Assembly (NCBI RefSeq): GCF_052857255.1
Contig: NC_135505.1
Span: 141,024,343-141,088,342, forward strand
Length of the DNA stretch: 64,000 nucleotides
Direction: 5' to 3'
DNA from: Amblyomma americanum
Lineage: Eukaryota; Arthropoda; Arachnida; Ixodida; Ixodidae
The first letter of the stretch is position 1, and every line of letters begins with the position of its first letter. The notes under the pieces were generated by a model. That model made no database searches. It was given only the letters and a program-made list of their open reading frames with translations, and was not told where the DNA came from. Shown here in pieces: positions 35,210-47,939 of the stretch. The position numbers and the translations under genes are program-made.

Positions 35210-37757
35210 TATACGTGACAGCATACCGGGTTCTCTAACTTCCAATAACACTTAGGCTGCAGAACTTATGCGTCTTTTTTTACATAAAAAATACAGATGT
35301 GCGTTATAATCTGCGCGGAGTTTAATAAGGATATAATATGTGCAAGCCGTAAAGAATACATTTTGTGTCTTCCAGCACGCGGCGACGTTTTAATGACGCT
35401 TATTCTCGAAATTTGATGTGACCCTCTAGTTCGCATTACTTGCCCATTTATTAGGAATGTCCACCGCTTGACACAGTGACTTTAGTGTCTTGCTGTACTG
35501 CGCAAAGGTCGCGGGTTCGACGCCGTCCGCGAAGGCCGGAAAACACTTTTTGTATTGACCAGGCAGCTTCCTAAACGAGCACAGCAGGTGACAGTACCCT
35601 GCCCCAATATACTGACCCAATACTGACCCAATATGAAATGCGAGTTTTAAGTTTCCGAGACGTCAGACACACCACAGCAAGTAACCTGAAAAGAAGTCAC
35701 TGAACAAGGAAGATCAGCGCAAGGCGGATGAAGCATCTTTGTGCGGCCACACTCACATATCAAGGCTAAAAAAAAAGAAAAAAATCAACCCGACTTCTGG
35801 AGCAGTGTGTTGTTTCTTGCCTCAGCGCTAAAGGAGTTGTGCTTTTTTTTTCCTTATTATAAACAAAGTTGTTCCAAGACGAATAAAATAAATTAATGCT
35901 GCAACCTCGACCACCGACGTCCACAGGATGATCAACTTGCGGCAACCCAACAGGTCGAAAAGGTAAGATCATTTATGCCAGACTACTACATGTTTAGCAG
36001 AGTTATATAGTATAGGCCCAACTTGCAGAATAGATGAAGAGTGGATGAGTTTTAGGGCTATTGTGTCTGATGCTAGTTTTACTGTCGGTTCATAAGTATA
36101 GGTAATCCGAAAAGAAATTTTTGTATTTAGACTGTTCTGAGCGCCTGTCACATTCCAAATCAGGCGGAGAATGGCGTTGCGCGACCAGTTTTGTCGTCGG
36201 GAGAAGTGGCATAGTTTGCGCTGTGGGGAAATCCCTTGTAATGCAGCGATTAATAGCGGCTCCGTTAACATAGTGAGGTTCCGGGCATCGTGATATTCTG
36301 AGCGGCCCGATTCGTTTGGGCAAGAACGGTATAGCGACATGGATCTTGCATGCTAAATGTTTAGGTGGGCTGCTCGTGACGTCACGGGCACCGTTAAGAA
36401 GCGCCGACCGTATATCTTCTACCACAGTGCGAGCATGGTGGCGCGCAAAGCGGATTTAAAGAACAGGCTTTCGCCGTGCTATGTCAAACATTGCGGCGAT
36501 CGTGACGTCTGTGCAGGCAACGATGTGAACGTCAGGCACCCGGCATTGTGGAATGAAATTTCTATGGAGGACAAGAGATAGGCAGGACCGTGTATGGTTT
36601 GCTTATCCTGCAGGCTAAATGTAGGAATCCGTGAGATAACCACGTTAGGCCAGCAGTTATGTCACTAAAGTGAGAATATACGGCAAAGCCACCGCGTGGA
36701 ACACGTTATAATAAATCTTGCTGAATAGCTGGCCCATGTTTCCTTACGCCGCTTTCCACCTTTTATAGAACAGAATATAATCTGCGCTAAGGAAAGAGAT
36801 GAGGTCGTTTTTAATGGAAAGAGGTATTCCAGGCTCTCTTTTTGCTTTAGCTCGGCTTTTTGCTTTAGAGGGCTGCTTTACCATTTTAGCGAAAGTTGCA
36901 CATCTGTCGTCTGAATATGTTTGACAAAGGTTATTCCAACGTATATCAGTAACGTTTCCAGAAGGCGAAAGAAAAAAGAGCTCATTCAAAGTGATGTATT
37001 CATGTATGACCAAAAAGAAAAACACACTGTAGTGACGTTTCGGTGCTACCTGGAACTGGGCTTTACTTGGGGCGACAGCATTTATAGACCATCACAAGTT
37101 ATATACAATGAGTGAATTGCATGTAGTAAAACATATATATGCAGAAATGAAGAAAAAATCTCAACCAATGCTTAAAATAAAAAGCGATCAAAATTACATC
37201 GCGCATCAGGCGGAAAATTCAACGATGAAAACAAAAGGTGCGAAAAGCAGTTCATATAATAGCAAGCGTATATTTATATAAAAGCGCGTTTACCGTGGTC
37301 AAGTTCGCAAGTAAATGAATAAAAACATTAGGATAGTGTCGTCAGCAATTATAGTTTGACTCATCAGCCGGTTAGTTTAAGTTGATATATACATTTTTAA
37401 CTGATTAGTGACGTTTATGCGTACTGTCGGAAGTGTACTTAACGTTCCTTGCTCTTCGTGACAGCTTTCAAAGGACATCATGACTAGCGACGCCATATAT
37501 TTTCATTGCGCCAGGTACTAAAAGTAATGAGCCTTAACTGTGACCTTTTGTTGTAATGTGTACAGTGAAAAGAACCTAGAAAAAAAAAGCGAATTCCGCA
37601 AGTTAGCTCTACTAGGACGCTGCTGGATGTTTCTGCGTACCGTACAGAGAAATCAAAGAACGCTTTTATGTTTGATTTCATGACATTTGTGTGCGTGTGG
37701 GCCACAAGTCAGTGCCAAAAGTAAAAAAAAAGTAATATGAATGAAAAAAAAAATTTG
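35210..37757. other. intergenic, nothing recognised
   Basis: Scattered short frames on both strands, none with a known motif. AT-rich. Confidence 0.35.
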
Positions 37758-37841
37758 TGTCAGAAGTGGGATTCGAACCCACGCCTGGAAGACCAGACTG
37801 CGACCTGAACGCAGCGCCTTGGACCGCTCGGCCATCCTGAC
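37758..37841 (-). tRNA. tRNA-Leu (anticodon CAG), second copy
   Basis: 84 nt on the minus strand. It is identical to the gene at 28482 except at three positions: two form a compensating C-G to T-A change in the variable arm, and one restores a Watson-Crick pair in the T-stem. Boxes A and B are intact. The minus-strand T-run after the gene (forward A-run 37744-37752) is a good terminator. Confidence 0.95.
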
Positions 37842-38748
<907 letters not shown>

Positions 38749-39400
38749 TGCGTCCTTAGTGAGCATAGTAGGCACGACGACAAAGACAACATAGGCGCTT
38801 TTTATGGTGGTGAGCATGCAGCGGCCACGGAACTCCGTTTTGGCTGGTAATTCGAGGCAATGCGATGGAAAAGTGGTTTGTGATTACCGCATACAAGCGG
38901 CCTATATAACAAGCTGCGCAGAGAAGACAAGGCGACATGCATGCACACAACATCTGCTGATTGCGTTGTTAATCCAGGTTATGGGGACGTTCAGGTGCGC
39001 GAGGAACCGGTACTAAATTTCTCGCATCTTCCTTGCTCTCAAAATGAACATCAATCTCGCATTGCAGACGGCTTTAACCCATTTTATCAGCTGTTAGTAG
39101 ACAAAAATAAAACAACTCGAAATTAGCGTAACGTGCACTTTTTCAGCCGTTTTACGTGTGAAGTAACGCTTCATTGATAAGTACGAATAAGGCCTATTCG
39201 CGGTCGAACTTAGTGAATATGACACAACATGGCGCTGTTTCTTCCCATGCTGTTTGTTAATTGACTTTCAGAATAGGCGGACTCTATTGGTTAGGGGAAT
39301 AGTGGGGCACCCTTACGCATGCGCAGAACAGTCCTGTTCAGGACAGAGTCGCCGCACATCCTATATATTTATGGGTCCTCTTGGAGAGGACATATGATAT

Positions 39401-39572
39401 GGGGGGGGGGGGGGGGGGGGGTTTCATTTGAACCATGTATTTCTTAGGCTTTTTCCGCCGAAAAATGGGGTTCGGTGTTGTTTTTCTATGCAGAATGTAT
39501 CTCTTGGACAGGAAGGGTGGAGGACGGGGGTGCGACTGTTGCCTCTGTCTCCCCCCCCCCCCCCCCCCCCCC
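39401..39572. repeat. poly-G then poly-C pair
   Basis: 21 G (39401-39421) and 22 C (39551-39572) are separated by 129 bp. They could pair with each other in single strands. Confidence 0.9.
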
Positions 39573-40890
39573 ACTTCTCATAAGTTCAGCCCCGATTCTA
39601 GCTGAAATTAAAGCTGTTCACAATTGAAGACTGGCGCCTGGTGGTAGGACAAGACTTGTGCGTCTTCCTATTTACAATACGCCAAAAATGCCCTGTCATC
39701 AGTCGTCGACGTCATGGCCTTTCGCAACAACCTCCAACCAGTGTTGGCCAGCGCCAGCGGAGGCGTTTTCTTAATTACAATTCCCCACCTGACTCTCTTT
39801 TCTCCCCTGCTTACCGCACGTGGCTGGCACGGACCAAGAAAACCGCGTTCTTGGGGTGTTTTTTAGTTATTTTGTTCGTAGTTTTTCCGGTGTTTTCTTG
39901 GCGATTACACCGGACAGAGATTCGCTCAGAGAAGCGGGAGCCTGACTTTCACTATCACCCCCTCGTTCCAGAACGGAAAGATGGAACGTATCGGAGTTCA
40001 CATTTTCCTCTTTTTTTCTATTCTTCTCTAACGCAACGCACCGCCGCATTGTCTATCGATCCGCGTCTTCCCTGGAACGTAAGCAGCGGTAACTGGATAT
40101 GACTGGCAATGCGGCCCAATCAGACTAGTTTGAAAGGCGTGTTTTGCAGTCGCTGAACAGATCGCTCCTACAGTGCTCGAGGTCTTTTTTTTTTTTCGCT
40201 CCTCTCAGGTATGCTGAAACGAATATTACGGACGAAAAACAATAAAAATGACAACAACAAGAACGGTATCAAGTCGCACTGGTATTTGACTAAAAATACA
40301 CGTCAGAACGCAATGCAATACCTCCTGCCGTTCGACAACGATCCTACGTACCCTTGCGGTGAAGACAGCAAGAAAAAGCAGAAATTAAAAAAAAATCACT
40401 GACAGAATCCGCCATTGAATTCTGTCATTAAAAGTTTTACGAAATGACACTTCTTTGGGGGCCATTTTAAATCTTTTATTATAGATATCGGTTAGGAAAA
40501 ATTTGCTTCTCTAGATCAATAAAACCTGGCGGGGATTAGATAAATTCTATTCCGGGGTTAATTCCATCCTTTTTGCCCTTCGTCACTGACTTAATTTGCT
40601 CGTGAATTAGTTGATTTAGCAATTATTTTTTGTAATTTGCGGCGCTCTAAGGAAGATGTAATGCCACCGAGAAATATGTACTGTAGATATATAATCTCTT
40701 TGAAACACAAAAGTATGTTGTGAGTAGGTAATCGTGTTCTCTCTGGTACACAATTATGTACTTATGCTTTTTGGAAAAACGCATCACAGCAAATTTTATG
40801 GCGTTCTTTATTTTCTGTTCTTTACAAGCGATATTTGCTCGTTTTGTGCACTATTATAGCCTTGCCATCTGCTGTATGAAAACTGAAAAC
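39573..40890. other. intergenic, no gene supported
   Basis: A 153-residue open frame at 39641-40102 on the plus strand has no motif I recognise. It has a hydrophobic stretch (GCFLVILFVVFPVF) but no family match, so I do not call it a gene. Confidence 0.3.
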
Positions 40891-40892
40891 TC

Positions 40893-41050
40893 ACCTCTTT
40901 CATTTCATTTCTCCATTCTGCCTGCTATCCTTTATTTCCTCTGCCCCAGCTCAGGTGCTTCAGTATCGATGGCAGATGCCGGGGCTAGCAAAAATCTTTT
41001 CCTTCCTTTTTACTATTATTTTAATAAAAAACCACTACCACCACCAAATC
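40893..41050 (+). mobile_element. LINE 3' end, 5'-truncated copy
   Basis: From ctttcatttcatttctccat through ggcagatgccggggctagca to (acc)n. It matches the tail of the LINE at 45785-46502 nearly base for base. Only the 3' untranslated end was copied. Confidence 0.75.
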
Positions 41051-41115
41051 GCATATGTCTGGCCGACACCTGAACGCGAAGCAGATCTGCACAGACGCCA
41101 CGAATGACGGTTTTT

Positions 41116-41215
41116 CACGCCTTTATCCCTTCCCTTACGGCGCGGTTCAGGTGTCCGCCGATATGCGAGACAGATACTGCGTCATTTCCTTTCCCCAAAA
41201 ACCAATTTCCAATTT
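41116..41215 (+). mobile_element. Ruka-like SINE 3' fragment
   Basis: cctttatcccttcccttacg, then gtgtccgccgatatgcgaga, up to caaaaaccaattt. Only the last third is present. Confidence 0.65.
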
Positions 41216-41626
41216 CTATGTGCGTACGTTCGACGCATACGTACCAGCTGTCATTGGAAACTACAAAATCCTCAGTGCTAGGGAGCCCAGCGAAGCCATA
41301 CAACACCAGTTGAAGATGAAGATGCCATGAGTAAACGATGTAGTGCAGGCTTGTCAAAGCTATAACAGCTGCAGTCCAACGTGTTCCGTCGAACACAAAG
41401 TACCATATGCTTCTGATATATTGAAAAAAAAAATAATAAAAACCCCGCTGTAGAGACATTATACTGATTTGCACGGTATGGTTACGTACGCAGACAGAAA
41501 CATAAGAGAACTCTGAGCTTCCATGCCATTTGTGACAACCAAAATGTGAACCAAAATAACAATTAAATCATAATAAAAAAGTGTATTTTGATTTATAAAG
41601 CACTAAATATACACCGCTGATCACTT

Positions 41627-41698
41627 AGCAGAGTGGCGCAGTGGAAGCGTGCTGGGCCCATAACCCAGAGGTCCGTGGATCGAAACCACGCTCTGCTA
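41627..41698 (+). tRNA. initiator tRNA-Met (anticodon CAT)
   Basis: 72 nt. Acceptor AGCAGAG pairs with CTCTGCT, discriminator A at 41698. Anticodon loop gCCCATAAc on the GGG/CCC stem typical of eukaryotic initiator tRNA, and the T loop has ATCGAAA in place of TTCGAAT, another initiator mark. Box A tggcgcagtgg is intact. A T-run at 41702-41707 follows, and a longer one at 41718. Confidence 0.95.
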
Positions 41699-42293
41699 CA
41701 AATTTTTTTCTTGACTTTTTTTTTTCTTTAATATCAAGCATAAACGAACATATGCATGGCTACCTACACAATTCGGCACGCCATTTCAGACCTAGGCGTT
41801 CCCATTCGTATTGATATCTGACGTTCCTGCGCCGTCTGCTCTTCTAGTTTGAAATGTCCGCTGTTGCTCAGGTATATTGTGCTGCGGTGAACACATTTCC
41901 TGAAAAAAATTGTGCACATGCGACACCTGATCAATCAATCTCTGCAGTACGCCACTACTCGCGAATAAATATTCGTAGCACCGCTGTTTCGGTTTATTTG
42001 TAGTAACATGGTTGACAAGATTTTGGTGCGGCCAGTTTACAAGTTCGAAAAACTTCAGTGACGAAGCGTACGTTGAAGAAGTCTGCACGCGGTATCCGAT
42101 GATTCCCTCTTCAATACGGTTCCTGCGAGAGAATATGGCGAAAATTCAAAACCAAACGGCTGAATAATTGCATACAATATCAATGTGCGTCCTCTGTTTC
42201 AGAGTAGCGTTCCTGATAGAGCAAAACGTCTCGTACTCCGGTTTCAAGCATTTTATCGCGCCTACACGATATTAATCTATCCAACAGCATAAA

Positions 42294-42386
42294 TTTCCCA
42301 GTGGACATTAAAACTCACATGGACATCCTGCGGATGTTCAGGATGCCCGCAGGACATTCAAGGGAGTTCCAGTGCCCATTGGGAAA
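42294..42386. repeat. 93-bp palindromic foldback repeat
   Basis: tttcccagtggacatta... on the left and its imperfect reverse complement on the right (ending tgcccattgggaaa). The centre (tcctgcgg / cccgcagga) also pairs. Resembles a short MITE or foldback repeat. Family not identified. Confidence 0.55.
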
Positions 42387-42389
42387 CTG

Positions 42390-43475
42390 ATCCGCCGCTC
42401 AGATTCCTTGCATTCCACGCTAGGTGCGCAAATATTCTAAACCTAGCGCAACAAGGTTCCAAATCAAATGCACACAATGGCGCCGGCCGACAAAAGCCAC
42501 GAACACAATATTCGCCGAAGCAGCAGTTCTTCCGCTTATTTGCTGGTCCGTTCAAGCTCGTTAGACGTCGTTATTATACGTACGGCTCTCCATAAGGTCG
42601 GCTGCATCGCGTCTCCGACAGAGGCAGCAAGAAAATCCTTGAGCGGAAGCCATTTTCCCCGCTTCCCCGGCTTCTAAAAACGCGCGCCAAACCGAATGAC
42701 CGTGCGGGGAGAGGGAGGCCAGTAAAAGCGGAACGAGAGGTAGGCAGCTGCGCGGGGCCGGGGTTGCAGAATGCAGGGTGAAAAAGGAGTTGTTCAAAGA
42801 AGCGGCGGTGTTGGAAGTCGTGCAGAGAGTGCACGGGAACGAACTGCGCGTTTTCATTCTTCTGTCGCCGTGCACCGGAGGCTATATATCCTGACACGAA
42901 AAAACAAAAAGGAGGAGTGCAAAGAAATGCGGACCGGAAAAGCCTCTCCAGCGAGGAGCGTGCTAGGCCTCGGGACATGAAAGCAAAGAAAAATGCAGAG
43001 GGGAGAGAGGAGCCCGAGAGAGAGAAAAAAAAAAACGCAGAGTGCTGGGCTGAGGGGGGAAATGGCGGCGCAGCCGCCGTAAGAAAACACGCCAGGGAGA
43101 CGCTGCTATCTCCATTTCATCTATTTATTTTTTTTTTTGCGCACAGCCGCTTTTTCGCCTTCGGAAAGTGAGTGGTCGGGAAGTGCTCTCTTGCAACAAG
43201 CTCGCCGCACGCTCGCGCTATCGACAGGAGAGAGAGGAACGGAGTCGAAAGAGAGAGTAGAAAAAAGGACCGCGTGGCAGCCGCCGGTGCTCGAAATCCA
43301 CAGGAAAAGGCGGGGCTGCGCCGATATTGCTAAAATGATCGCTAGATGGCGGTAGGTACTCGTGGAGAGCCTGGAATATCTTGAGCGCACGATCGAACGA
43401 ACATTCCGCGCTTCCTCAGCTTTCGACGGCCGCGTGCTGAACGCGTGTCGCCTTTCTTGCACCGAGATGCATTTC
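42390..43475. other. GC-rich and purine-rich block, no gene supported
   Basis: GC-rich with gagaga runs, aaatggcggcgcag at about 43060 and several long overlapping open frames on both strands that look like compositional artefacts. It may be a promoter region for a gene I cannot see. Confidence 0.3.
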
Positions 43476-43487
43476 ATTCGTCCTGTC

Positions 43488-43719
43488 GGCGGCTGCGTTT
43501 ATATGGAGGCAAAACGCTAAGGCGCCAGTGTGCTGTGCGATGTCAGTGCACAGTAAAAATCTCCAGGTGGTCGAAAATATTCCGGAGCCCTCCACTACGG
43601 CACCTCTTCCTTTCTTATTTCACTCCCACCTTTATCCTTTCCCTTACGGCGCGGTTCAAGTGTCCGCCGATATATGAATATATGAAACAGATACTGCGCC
43701 ATTTCCTATCCCCCAAACC

Positions 43720-43769
<50 letters not shown>
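43488..43769 (+). mobile_element. Ruka-like SINE, 5'-truncated, 12-bp TSD
   Basis: Starts ggcggctgcgtttatatgga, missing the tRNA head, and ends ccaaacc(TATTAT)n to 43769. The flanking attcgtcctgtc occurs at 43476-43487 and 43769-43780, a 12-bp target duplication as made by LINE machinery. Confidence 0.85.
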
Positions 43770-43772
<3 letters not shown>

Positions 43773-43969
43773 GTCCTGTCCGTACGCAATTACTTCGTAT
43801 GCAAACAGGACTTTCACCGGGCCACATAAACGTTTTTGCACAGAGAAAAATAAGCATAAGAATCTGGTACCAAATATAAGGAAAAAAAGACCGCGCTTAA
43901 ATCTGCGCTGATCGCTCATTTATGCCCGCCAAGCTATAAAACCAGTCGTGCATCGTAAAATTCTGAACC

Positions 43970-44110
43970 CATTTACCATGCTCATTCTCAGTCCCGTGTA
44001 TCGTCCCGTTCTCCACAAATCGTAGTTGGGAAAAGGTGCCATTTACCATGCTCATTCTCAGTCCCGTGTATCGTCCCGTTCTCCACAAATCGTAGTTGGG
44101 AAAAGGTGCG
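43970..44110. repeat. 70-bp perfect tandem duplication
   Basis: The unit beginning atttaccatgctcattctca (43971-44040) is repeated exactly from 44041 to about 44109. Confidence 0.95.
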
Positions 44111-44149
44111 ATAGCCCTCGGCCACTTGAAAAACAGTTCTGTTGGAAGG

Positions 44150-44395
44150 AAAGACGCGGAGGCAGTATCACTCGATGGACACCTCAACCACGCCGCGAGC
44201 GAATGAGTGGCGGCGAAAGGCATAAGGCACCTGTGTTCTGCGCCATGCTAGAACATGTTAAAGAACATTACGGTGGTCCTTTCTTCTTTTACTCCCTCCT
44301 TTGTCCCTTCCCTTACGGCGCGGTTCAGGTGCCCAACGATATATGAGACAGATACTGCGCCATTTCCTTTCCCCCAAAACCAATTATTATTAGGG
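44150..44395 (+). mobile_element. degenerate SINE mosaic
   Basis: 44150-44215 is an inverted SINE 3' end (gatggacacctcaaccacgc). 44220-44395 is a plus-strand Ruka-like copy with an internal deletion, ending ccaattattatta. Together they look like two insertions. Confidence 0.55.
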
Positions 44396-44639
44396 TAGTA
44401 GAAATTCACCCGGAACACTCCTGAATGGCGTCTCTAACTCTCGCTCACTTTTTCATCCCTTTGATGAGGCGCGGTTGAGGTGCCCACAAGCTGCTCTCGC
44501 AGGGGATTTCTCGAAGGGGTGTGTGCACTCGTTTGCTGAGCTCACCGCAAACCGCCGCGCTGAGCGCCTCATATAACCGTCAACCCGCCCGTCACTACTA
44601 GAGAACAGTCACTTTAGCATCGCCTGCCGACGCGAATGC

Positions 44640-44985
44640 TGACTGCACCAGCTAATTTTTCTAAATTTATGCTGATACCCACAATATGCACCTTGTGCTC
44701 TCACTCCAAAGCCACCGCCACCCACATCCTACTATCATGCCAGGCGTCCCCTCCCCCTGCCGGGCCGGTGCCTCTCCTAAACTGGGAAGACTGGGAGACC
44801 TCAATACGGTCAGCGGACCTAACCATGCAGGCAGAAGATCGCCGTCAGCCGGCTATTCATACGTCATGGACCAACACCACATGAACGTTTAGACCGTGAG
44901 TGGGGTCGTGCGGAGACCCAGGGGGCCTGCGGGCCTGCGGATTCTCTCCCAAAATAAAGTCTGACCACCACCACCGAGAAGTGAG
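44640..44985 (+). pseudogene. LINE reverse-transcriptase C-terminal fragment
   Basis: Frame 44636-44884 has CTLCSHSKATATHILLSC, the C-x2-C...H...C motif at the C-terminus of non-LTR retrotransposon ORF2, then NWEDWETSIRSADLTMQ, a typical tail of tick elements. The copy ends with a caaaataaagtctgaccacc 3' terminus. The rest of the ORF is absent. Confidence 0.6.
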
Positions 44986-45235
44986 ACAATTACTGTGTCT
45001 TACCCTTCTCAAAAACCATTATCCAACGTGCACAGACATCGCACAGCACATGGACCGCGTTTATTATTATTATTTCGTTTCGCCTGCATTCGCAAGTGGC
45101 CGCCACGCGCCCGCCGTCTATGCCATTGGCAAGAGAAGTTTCTACCACGATCACCCTCATGACCAGAAACCAAACGCCGTAACCAAGGGTGCAGCACTTG
45201 GAAAGATGAATGGAAAAAAATGTTTTTTTTTTTAG

Positions 45236-45513
45236 GGGGGTGGAAATGGCCCAGTATCTGTCCAACATATCGGCGGACACCTGAACCGCGCCGTAAGGGA
45301 AGGGATAAAGGAGGGACTGAGAGAAGAAAGGAAGAAAGAGGTGCCGTAGTGGAGGGCTCTGGAATAATTTCGACCACCTGGGGATCATTAACGTGCAGAA
45401 ATCGCACAGCACAGGGGCGCCTTTGCGTTTCGCCTCCATCGAAACGCTGCCGCCGCAGTCGGGTTCGAACCCGGGTACTCCGGATCAGTAGCCGAGCGCC
45501 CTGGTTAACTTTC
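45236..45513 (-). mobile_element. Ruka-like SINE, near full length
   Basis: In reverse it runs from ggttaaccagggcgctcggc with box B ggttcgaacccg to the (t/a)-rich tail at about 45236. The body matches the copy at 24816 with small changes. Confidence 0.75.
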
Positions 45514-45710
45514 GTGAACCCGGTCTGTTTGCTTGACAGGCTCTAAGGGGTGCCAAGAGCAATTGTTAGTTGCTGTTCTTCAACCGTTTGTTCTCGCTCA
45601 TCGTGCAATGTGGCCGATTGTGCAGGCTATTTGGAATTTTCATTTCTGGTGCCAAAGTGAAGTATATTCGTTCGCATATGTTGAAACAAAGCTCACTCCT
45701 CCTTCAGAAA

Positions 45711-46557
45711 TTCTAGAGGCCCGTATACTGTGCGATGCCAGTGCACGTTAAAGAACCCCAATGGTCGAAAATTCCGGGCCCTCCTCCATTAGCGGCTGTC
45801 GCGCACTTACGCGGTCGCAACGTGCAATGATACTCCGCGCGCGCATTGGCTGCGTGTGGCCCGGGGAACGACGGGAGAGTCACGGAATCGCGACGAGTGA
45901 TGTGTGTGACGGATGCGGTGTAGTGGAAACACTAGAACACCTGCTCCTTCACCGTGCCGCGCTCGCCGATGCTCGTCGCGATATGCTTGCGGCCTGTAGG
46001 GCGCTTGGCATACTACCAGACTCCCTCAAGACGCTATTATGGCCGCTGGGCAGAGCGCGCACCCGTGAGTGAACCTTGGTGAGCCTCTGTGCATTCCTCG
46101 AACAGACGGGCTTGACGTCCCGTCTGTTCTCCGCCAGGTAGTTACACGCAGTGACCGAACGCTCAGCGAGTTCTACCTTGGACGATTAACTGGACGCCCC
46201 ACTCCAGTTGTAGTCAACATAGTGCTGTGCGCGTTTTTATTGCTCCATCATGAACTAATCACGCGCCGCACAACCTGGACACATTTCTTATTGTGTAGTT
46301 TGTACATATTACCTCTCCCCCTATCCTCTCTTCCTGCCACCTCACCTTTTTGATTTCATTTCTCCATTCTGCCTGCTATCCTTTATTTCCGCTGCCCCAG
46401 CTCAGGTGCTTCAGTATCGATGGCAGATGCCGGGGCTAGCAAAAATATTTTCCTTTATTTTTATCATTTTAATAAAACCACTTACTACTACAACTACTAC
46501 TACGGCGTCCCTCATAACCGCAGTGGCTTTGGGATGTTAAACCTCCATAGACCATAA
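45711..46557 (+). mobile_element. SINE split by a LINE insertion
   Basis: 45711-45786 (ttctagaggcccgtatactg ... gtgcacgttaaagaacccca) and 46503-46557 (ggcgtccctcataaccgcag ... gttaaacctcca) are consecutive pieces of one tRNA-SINE family, also seen in reverse at 56298-56522. The LINE at 45785-46502 lies between them. Confidence 0.6.
45785..46502 (+). pseudogene. LINE ORF2 C-terminus and 3' UTR
   Basis: Frame 45785-46072 has CDGCGVVETLEHLLLH, a degenerate C-terminal zinc-knuckle-like motif of I/R1/Jockey-type LINE ORF2, with the last Cys replaced. An in-frame TGA at 46070-46072 is followed in the same frame by TLVSLCAFLEQTGLTSRL and a second stop, so the reading was broken once. The 3' UTR ends aataaaacca(cta)n. 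5'-truncated. Confidence 0.65.
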
Positions 46558-46559
46558 AC

Positions 46560-47610
46560 CTTCAACTTAGCTGAACCTTCGTGAAAAGTGTTTTGCGTGA
46601 AGGCCGCAGGGACGCATAATAATGAAAATTTCATTCAAGTTGTATTGGGTTTGTAATTGCTGTCGATTTTAGCCGTTGGCTCAAGCGGCGGCACACCCTC
46701 ATTATCTCCAAGATCTGTCACTTGGAATGACAGACGATAAGAGCGATATAGAAACAAAGGAAAAGAATAACTTTATCATACCCACCATACTTTGCGTCCT
46801 CTGAAGCGCCGAACATAGAGACTCTGGTTAATGTTAGCTCACAGGCGTTAGCGCCATTTGGTACCCTGATGGCACGTGAGGGCTTTGGCTCTGCTAGTCT
46901 GCAGTCGCGGCCAGGTGGCTGTTATCTTGAAACGCGGCTCTTATCGAAACATGTTGAAGAGGGCTGTAATCGCGGGCCGCGCTGTCAAGTGGCATTTAAA
47001 TGACACCTTGTTTTGAAAGCATCCTCTCTCGCTGATAAAATATATAAAGATACCACCTTACAGGCATGTTGCGTCAATAAGGCTGTTTCTCACGACTTCG
47101 TGCAGTTCTCGACCAATGGCAGGTGAAGGCAGTTGCCTTCTCTTGGAATCCACTTGTTACCTTTAAGGATCAGCGGTTATCTTGCCTTCGCAGTACATGC
47201 CCTGCCCAAGCCCATTTCTTCCTCTTCGACTAGGATGTCATTAATTCGCGTTTGTTCCCTTACCCACTCTGCCCTCTTCTTCTCTTGTAAACTGCTGTTC
47301 CTCTCCAAGACTTCAAAGTTACTTTGGTTTCCTGCATAACAGTTTTTACACCAACTGCTCTGCCTCCATGCAAGCCTCTAATTGATGCATCCATGATTTC
47401 TCTGTCAGCGCAAAATATGCCCACATATTTTGTCGAGTGGTGGTGAAAACATTTATTACTTATAGAGGTGTTGGGGGTCGTGACCTGGAGGGTTGCGACT
47501 CATTGCACACAGTATAGAGTTGACCGAATCAAGACAAATTACACCACTGAACAGCATAAGACCTTAGGGGTATATACGTACACTGCAATTAGTTGCATGA
47601 CATAGGCTGT
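46560..47610. other. intergenic, nothing recognised
   Basis: No gene or repeat could be supported. Short frames only. Confidence 0.3.
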
Positions 47611-47611
47611 T

Positions 47612-47935
47612 TTTGTGGCAAGGAAATGGCGAAGACTGTCTCCCTTCTCGGTGGATACCTGAACTGCGCTGTGAGGGAACGGACCCGCTGCGGTGGCTCA
47701 GTGGTTAGCGCGCTCGGCTACTGAGCCAGATTAGCCGGGTTCGACGGCGAACGCGTTTCGATGGAGGCGAAACGCGAAATGCGCCAGTGTGCTGTGCGCT
47801 CGGCTACTGATCCGGAGTTCTCGGGTTCGAACCCGACCGCGGTGGCTGCGCTTTTATGGAGGCAAAACGCTAAGGCGTCCCTGTGCTGCGCGATGTCAGT
47901 GCACGTTAAAGATCCTCATGTGATCGCCGCTCCGC
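47612..47935 (+). mobile_element. composite SINE with two tRNA heads
   Basis: 47612-47682 is an inverted SINE 3' end. 47688-47795 has one tRNA head (gctgcggtggctcagtggtt) and 47800-47935 a second (ctactgatccggagttctcg with box B ggttcgaacccg) in direct order, both followed by atggaggc[ga]aaacgc. This is a head-to-tail dimer or two successive insertions. Confidence 0.6.
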
Positions 47936-47939
47936 GAAT

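Noticed and set aside
39641..40102. 153-residue open frame on the plus strand
   Set aside because: No known motif, no splice or promoter support, and it lies in a repeat-rich intergenic area.
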